From JABEVB01 sp049965775 (GTDB lineage Bacteria; Planctomycetota; Phycisphaerae; WQYP01): a stretch of 10,436 nt of DNA. Below, in pieces: positions 7,563 through 10,436 of the stretch. Location: positions 1 through 10,436 of the forward strand of contig JBMFVX010000107.1 in NCBI GenBank assembly GCA_049965775.1, read 5' to 3'. The notes below the pieces were generated by a model. It was not told the DNA's origin, did not search any database, and saw only the letters and a list, made by a program, of their open reading frames with translations. Both the position numbers and the translations under genes were made by a program. Within the stretch, counting starts at the first letter, position 1. Every line of letters begins with the position of its first letter.

Positions 7563-7734
7563 GGGTCTGCCAATTTTTCTGGCCTTGGTCCCAACGGCAG
7601 CCCATCGCAACAGCGTGCTGTGCGCGGCGGCACGATTACCCCCGGCAAGCCGGGGGCTAAATAGTGGGCCGACGACCCGGCGATCGCCCTGCCACGGCTG
7701 ATTTTCGCATGACGTCGGAAAAATTGGCAAACCC
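7563..7734. mobile_element. MITE-like non-autonomous transposable element, 172 bp
   Basis: The left end (7563-7582) begins GGGTCTGCCAATTTTTC. The right end (7715-7734) read on the other strand begins GGGTTTGCCAATTTTTC; 17 of 20 positions agree. CACGGCTC directly abuts both ends, as expected of an 8-bp target-site duplication. The interior is too short for a transposase and holds a perfect 8-bp GC palindrome (7639-7646 and 7649-7656) and the palindrome GGCGATCGCC (7679-7688). Mobilisation would need a transposase supplied elsewhere. ISL3, IS1595, IS66 and IS256 relatives are families known to make 8-bp duplications, but I cannot choose among them. The 21-bp left-end sequence recurs exactly at 10361-10381. 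Transcribed as RNA, the ends could pair into a long stem. Confidence 0.72.
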
Positions 7735-7742
7735 CACGGCTC
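7735..7742. repeat. Right copy of 8-bp target-site duplication
   Basis: CACGGCTC follows the last base of the right terminal inverted repeat and is identical to 7555-7562. Confidence 0.75.
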
Positions 7743-7760
7743 CGCGGCGGGTGTGGCTTT

Positions 7761-7789
7761 TTGCCTTTTAGCACCGCTGGGCTTACAGT
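7761..7789 (+). promoter_or_regulatory. Weak candidate promoter for lysC
   Basis: TTGCCT (7761-7766) and TACAGT (7784-7789) are separated by 17 bases and match four of six positions each. A start near 7796 would give a leader of about 67 bases. It lies outside the MITE-like element, 19 bp from its right duplication, so it would belong to the original lysC upstream region. Confidence 0.22.
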
Positions 7790-7862
7790 ATCGCTTCGCT
7801 CCGGGACGGCGGGAGAATCGTCTTGCCTGTGGGCCGGGCATTGTTGGCGGAATTGATTGTTG

Positions 7863-9086
7863 ATGGGCATTATCGTACAAAAATTTGGTGGCACCTCGGT
7901 GGCCACCGCTGAAAAGATTCACCAGGCGGCACAAAAAGTCATTGCGGCAAAGCTGGCAGGGCATCAGGTGGTTGTAGTGGTTTCGGCCATGGGGCATACC
8001 ACCGACGAACTGCTTGAATTGGCCCGCCAAGTTGCGCCCAACCCGCCCAAACGCGAGCTGGATCAACTCCTGGCTACCGGCGAGCAGGTGACGATTGCCC
8101 TTATTGCAATGGCTATCGCCGCGCAGGGGCATCAGGCCATAAGTTTTACCGGCGGGCAAATCGGCCTGCTGACCGATTCGGTGCACAGCAAAGCCCGCAT
8201 CAGGCAGATAGACCATGATCGTATTACGCGCGAACTCAATGCGGGTCGCATTGTAATTGTGGCGGGCTTTCAGGGCGTTACCGAGGATGGGGCGGTTACA
8301 ACGTTGGGTCGAGGCGGCAGCAACGCCACGCTGGTGGCGCTGGGAGCCGTGCTGCATGCCGACGTCTGCGAAAACTTCACCGATGTGGACGGCGTATTTA
8401 CCGCCGATCCGCGTATTGTGCCCGATGCCCGAAAAATTGACCGCATCAGCTACGACGAAATGCTTGAGTTATCGAGCGTTGGCGCCGGGGTTCTGCAGAC
8501 GCGGGCGGTGGAGTTCGCCAAAAAATACAATGTGCCGATTCATGTGCGAAACGCCGGGCACGATCGTCCGGGAACGTGGATTGTTGCGGAGACCAAAGCT
8601 ATGGAACATATTCTGGTGTCGGGCTGTGCTCTGAAAAAAGACCTTACCCGCGTCACGCTCAAGGGCATTCCAGATCGGCCCGGCGTGGTGGCCCGCATTT
8701 TTACTGCTATTGCCGCGGGCAACATTGTGGTGGACGACATTATTCAAAACGTGCTTGACGATCGTACCGCCAATATCAGCTTTACCGTCGAACATGGCGA
8801 CGTGGCCGACCTGAAGCCGGTGGTCGAAAAACTGCTGGCGGAAATGGGTGGATCAGCCCGGTTTGACCGCGATTTGGCCAAGGTATCGGTTGTGGGCGTC
8901 GGCATGAAGCAGAGCACAGGTGTGGCGAGCACGATGTTCAAAGCACTCGCGGACGAGCAGGTCAACATAGACAACATCTCAACGAGCGAAATTCGCATTT
9001 CGTGCCTTGTGGCCCGCAATGATGCCGACAAAGCGCTGCGTGCGGTGCATGCGGCGTTTAAGCTGGGTGAACCGGTCAAAGGTTGA
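7863..9086 (+). CDS. lysC: Aspartate kinase (aspartokinase), alpha subunit
   Basis: The 407-residue enzyme phosphorylates L-aspartate with ATP, the first step towards lysine, threonine, methionine and diaminopimelate. The N-terminal kinase domain has KFGGTS at residues 7-12, VVSAMG near 40, LATGEQV near 76, GRGGSNATLVAL at 149-160 and TDVDGVFTADPR near 174-185. Two ACT domains follow, from about 262 (GIPDRPGVVARIF) and 340 (SVVGVGMKQSTGV), ending with the conserved NISTSEIRIS. The length and the two ACT domains match monofunctional Bacillus/Corynebacterium-type enzymes, which lysine and/or threonine inhibit. Two differences stand out: Asn154 replaces the usual Asp of GRGGSD, and VLQTR replaces the common VLHPR. 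The frame opens with TTG codons at 7857 and 7860, but ATG at 7863 gives the normal N-terminus. The ribosome-binding site is weak (GGCGGA about 11 bases upstream). Confidence 0.96.
   Translation: MGIIVQKFGGTSVATAEKIHQAAQKVIAAKLAGHQVVVVVSAMGHTTDELLELARQVAPNPPKRELDQLLATGEQVTIALIAMAIAAQGHQAISFTGGQIGLLTDSVHSKARIRQIDHDRITRELNAGRIVIVAGFQGVTEDGAVTTLGRGGSNATLVALGAVLHADVCENFTDVDGVFTADPRIVPDARKIDRISYDEMLELSSVGAGVLQTRAVEFAKKYNVPIHVRNAGHDRPGTWIVAETKAMEHILVSGCALKKDLTRVTLKGIPDRPGVVARIFTAIAAGNIVVDDIIQNVLDDRTANISFTVEHGDVADLKPVVEKLLAEMGGSARFDRDLAKVSVVGVGMKQSTGVASTMFKALADEQVNIDNISTSEIRISCLVARNDADKALRAVHAAFKLGEPVKG
8601..9086 (+). CDS. lysC: Probable in-frame beta subunit of aspartate kinase
   Basis: An ATG at codon 247 of lysC (8601) is preceded by GGAG at 8588-8591 with nine bases between, a better ribosome-binding site than that of the full-length gene. 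Translation from it would give a 161-residue protein made of the two ACT domains only. B. subtilis and C. glutamicum lysC are known to have in-frame internal starts at nearly the same codon (about 246-250) that produce the regulatory beta subunit of an alpha2beta2 enzyme. The position, signal and domain boundary agree here, so the same arrangement is likely; expression itself is inferred. Confidence 0.6.
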   Translation: MEHILVSGCALKKDLTRVTLKGIPDRPGVVARIFTAIAAGNIVVDDIIQNVLDDRTANISFTVEHGDVADLKPVVEKLLAEMGGSARFDRDLAKVSVVGVGMKQSTGVASTMFKALADEQVNIDNISTSEIRISCLVARNDADKALRAVHAAFKLGEPVKG

Positions 9087-9243
9087 TGGGTCGTCACAAC
9101 GGCCTTGGGGCGAGGGCGAACGACATATCTGCGATTGCTCTGCGGCCGGCGTTTTTTGTCGGGCCGCCTCCGCATCGGCGCTGCTCATACAATATATGGC
9201 GTAATGGTTGCGCGTTTGACTGGGGGCGGGCTTATGTCGGCGC

Positions 9244-9280
9244 AAAGAACAGGCGGCTCGTGGTGAGCCGCCTGTTCTTT
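9244..9280. terminator. Probable bidirectional terminator hairpin
   Basis: A perfect 16-bp inverted repeat (9244-9259 and 9265-9280) with a 5-base loop GTGGT lies between the convergent lysC (ends 9086) and OmpA-lipoprotein (ends 9322) genes. The stem has a GC-rich core, and its outer end is AAAGAAC/GTTCTTT, so transcripts from either direction end the stem in a U-rich run. A long U-tract after the stem is missing, so efficiency is uncertain. The other bases of this 235-bp gap show nothing recognisable. Confidence 0.8.
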
Positions 9281-9321
9281 AATAAAGGTCGTGTATGAGC
9301 CACACCGAGCTATGCGGGTTG

Positions 9322-10242
9322 TTAGTTTGAGTCTCCGCTCGGCACCGGAATGGTTTGGCCATTGGCCGGTACAATGCCGGTGTTGTTGCCGGTAGCCGCC
9401 GGCTGATCGCTGGCGGGCACATACGGGTTGTACTTCAGTTTCACCGGCAAGATGTAGATGTCAACGCGGCGGTTCATGGCATTGCCACGATGCCGCGGAG
9501 CGTTGGGCGCTATCGGATGGGTTTTGCCCCAGCCCGCAACCTGCATACGCCTTGGCAGCACGCCGTAATGCTTCAGGACGTACATAACCGAAATGGCGCG
9601 GTTGGTGGACAGATACCAGTTGGTGGGGTTCATCACCGATGCGCGATTGCGGCGAATCGGCACATCGTCGGTGTTGCCGACGATGCGAAGTTCATTATCT
9701 GCAATGGCCGACATATCCAGAATTTGCGCAAACTTGGCGAGGGCCTGGCGGGCTTCCTGCCGCACTTCAGTGGAGCCAAGCGCGAAGGTCAAATCGCTCT
9801 TGAACCGCACCAACCCGAGTGCTTTGTTGTATTGGAGCAGGTCGGGGTATTGCTGGGCGAGCTGTTCAAGAGCATTGTTGACGGAGGCCGGGAGCTTGGG
9901 AGCGCTGTTGGCCAAGGCGAGAAGCTTGTTGTATTCATCCTGCAACTTGGCAAGGCGGGCCTTAAGCGCGTCGCGTTCTGCCATAAGGGCCGATACGCCG
10001 CCGCCCTGGGCCGCGAGGAGTTTGTCTTTATCGGCAAGCTGCGCTTCAAGCGTTTTGATCTGGCTTTGCAGGCTGGCAAGCTGTTCTTCCTGTGAGGCCA
10101 GCTGTGCTTTAGCCTGATCGTAAGCATCGTAGAGACGTTGATATTTTTGTTGCGAGACGCAACCGCCAACCGCAAGTGTTGCCGTCGCCAGTGCACCCAG
10201 AACGATCATCCGTGCTGCGCGAGTTGAAGTTGAGCAAGCCAT
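9322..10242 (-). CDS. OmpA-domain lipoprotein (peptidoglycan-associated)
   Basis: The 306-residue protein has a signal peptide ending in lipobox VGGC with acylated Cys28. Residues 30-115 form a long Gln/Ala/Leu/Lys-rich coiled coil. From about 150 to 265 there is an OmpA-like peptidoglycan-binding domain with RIVGNTDDVPI, NWYLSTNRA, VAGWGKTHPIAPN and the closing NRRVDIYI. The Asp of the TDD segment and an Arg of NRRVDI correspond to residues that bind diaminopimelate in the family. The usual GHTD is GNTD here. The spacing between the TDD segment and NWYLS resembles MotB-type domains, but no membrane stator helix is present. A tail of about 40 residues rich in Pro, Asn and Gly ends the chain. 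The start is supported by GGAG at 10252-10255, nine bases upstream. Its likely role is tethering an envelope membrane to the cell wall. Confidence 0.92.
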   Translation of the reverse strand: MACSTSTRAARMIVLGALATATLAVGGCVSQQKYQRLYDAYDQAKAQLASQEEQLASLQSQIKTLEAQLADKDKLLAAQGGGVSALMAERDALKARLAKLQDEYNKLLALANSAPKLPASVNNALEQLAQQYPDLLQYNKALGLVRFKSDLTFALGSTEVRQEARQALAKFAQILDMSAIADNELRIVGNTDDVPIRRNRASVMNPTNWYLSTNRAISVMYVLKHYGVLPRRMQVAGWGKTHPIAPNAPRHRGNAMNRRVDIYILPVKLKYNPYVPASDQPAATGNNTGIVPANGQTIPVPSGDSN

Positions 10243-10344
10243 GTTTCACATCTCCATACGTTGAAGGCCAAAAAGCTGCTGCAGGCCAACCGCCTGCCGA
10301 CTTATGCCATAGTAAGGTTTACGCAAAAAAAGTTCCAGTGGTCT

Positions 10345-10360
10345 GTTAAGCGGTTAAGCG
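10345..10360. repeat. Tandem 8-bp direct repeat next to an element end
   Basis: GTTAAGCG occurs at 10345-10352 and again at 10353-10360, and the second copy directly abuts the 21-bp element-end sequence starting at 10361. Eight bases is also the size of the duplication around the element at 7563-7734. One copy may be a target-site duplication and the other a trace of an earlier insertion or excision. Confidence 0.7.
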
Positions 10361-10436
10361 GGGTCTGCCAATTTTTCTGGCATTGTGCATAATAGTGCAT
10401 AAATAGGCCTACGGAGCGTTCCGTGGGCGGTTTTGT
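10361..10436. mobile_element. Left end of a second related element, cut by the window edge
   Basis: Positions 10361-10381 are identical over 21 bases to the left end of the element at 7563. The following sequence is different: a 10-bp near-repeat with GTGCATAA at 10385 and 10395, then a GC hairpin with arms 10408-10415 and 10420-10427. Sharing of the ends but not the interior fits two transposable elements that use the same transposase. The opposite end is not in the window, so it could be a full insertion sequence, another miniature element or a solo end. It lies upstream of the OmpA-lipoprotein gene. Confidence 0.5.

Larger units (their letters stand above)
7519..7862. other. Intergenic region holding a MITE-like insertion
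   Basis: This 344-bp gap between the GMC gene and lysC contains no gene. About half of it is the 172-bp inverted-repeat element at 7563-7734 with its 8-bp flanking duplication. Without the insertion the gap would be about 164 bp. The last 120 bases before lysC carry a weak promoter candidate. I looked for a lysine riboswitch and saw no recognisable core. Confidence 0.7.

Noticed and set aside
7639..7656. GC palindrome as an intrinsic terminator for the GMC gene
   Set aside because: The 8-bp stem has a 2-base gap between arms and no T-run after it on either strand, and it lies inside the inverted-repeat element.
7519..7862. Lysine riboswitch upstream of lysC
   Set aside because: I saw no recognisable conserved core or matching stems; the main structure is explained by the inverted-repeat element.
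7407..8357. Minus-strand open frame of 316 codons across the MITE-like element and lysC
   Set aside because: It overlaps the ends of two certain genes and an intergenic element, has no ribosome-binding site I can defend and resembles no protein family.
9355..10095. Plus-strand open frame of 246 codons opposite the OmpA lipoprotein
   Set aside because: It is antisense to a gene with lipobox, coiled coil and OmpA domain; the hydrophobic and Ala/Gly pattern follows from the complement of the coiled-coil codons.

Overview
The window looks like chromosomal DNA of a moderately GC-rich, diderm, free-living bacterium. I infer a member of the Planctomycetota, possibly class Phycisphaerae. The reasons are two unfamiliar or loosely conserved envelope proteins with Pro/Ala-rich leaders, a 62-residue helical protein of a kind I associate with that phylum, and GC-rich palindromes between genes. 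No rRNA or tRNA gene is visible, so the placement rests on protein style and is moderate at best.

Layout. The left edge (1-499) holds no gene I can defend. A block on the minus strand follows: a lipoprotein of unknown function (500-1327), a 62-residue protein (1550-1738), a predicted outer-membrane beta-barrel (1980-3002), a DusB-type tRNA-dihydrouridine synthase (3215-4294) and a DUF167/YggU protein (4536-4907). A block on the plus strand starts divergently at 5067: an aquaporin-family channel, then 34 bp later a flavin-dependent GMC oxidoreductase (5971-7518), then aspartate kinase lysC (7863-9086). lysC appears to carry an in-frame internal start at 8601 for a separate regulatory subunit. 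A 16-bp perfect hairpin (9244-9280) separates lysC from a convergent OmpA-domain lipoprotein (9322-10242).

The main unexplained structure lies between the oxidoreductase and lysC. A 172-bp element (7563-7734) has imperfect 20-bp terminal inverted repeats and is flanked exactly by an 8-bp direct duplication (7555-7562 and 7735-7742). It has no coding capacity, so it fits a non-autonomous miniature transposable element (MITE). The same 21-bp end sequence recurs at 10361-10381, directly after two tandem copies of another 8-bp word. A second member of the family therefore seems to begin there and leave the window on the right.

Functional links. The aquaporin and the GMC oxidoreductase probably share a transcript, which suggests entry of a small neutral solute followed by cytoplasmic oxidation; the substrate is unknown. 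Both proteins have unusual cysteine clusters. The two lipoproteins and the beta-barrel are envelope components. The other genes are housekeeping: tRNA modification and entry into the aspartate amino-acid pathway.
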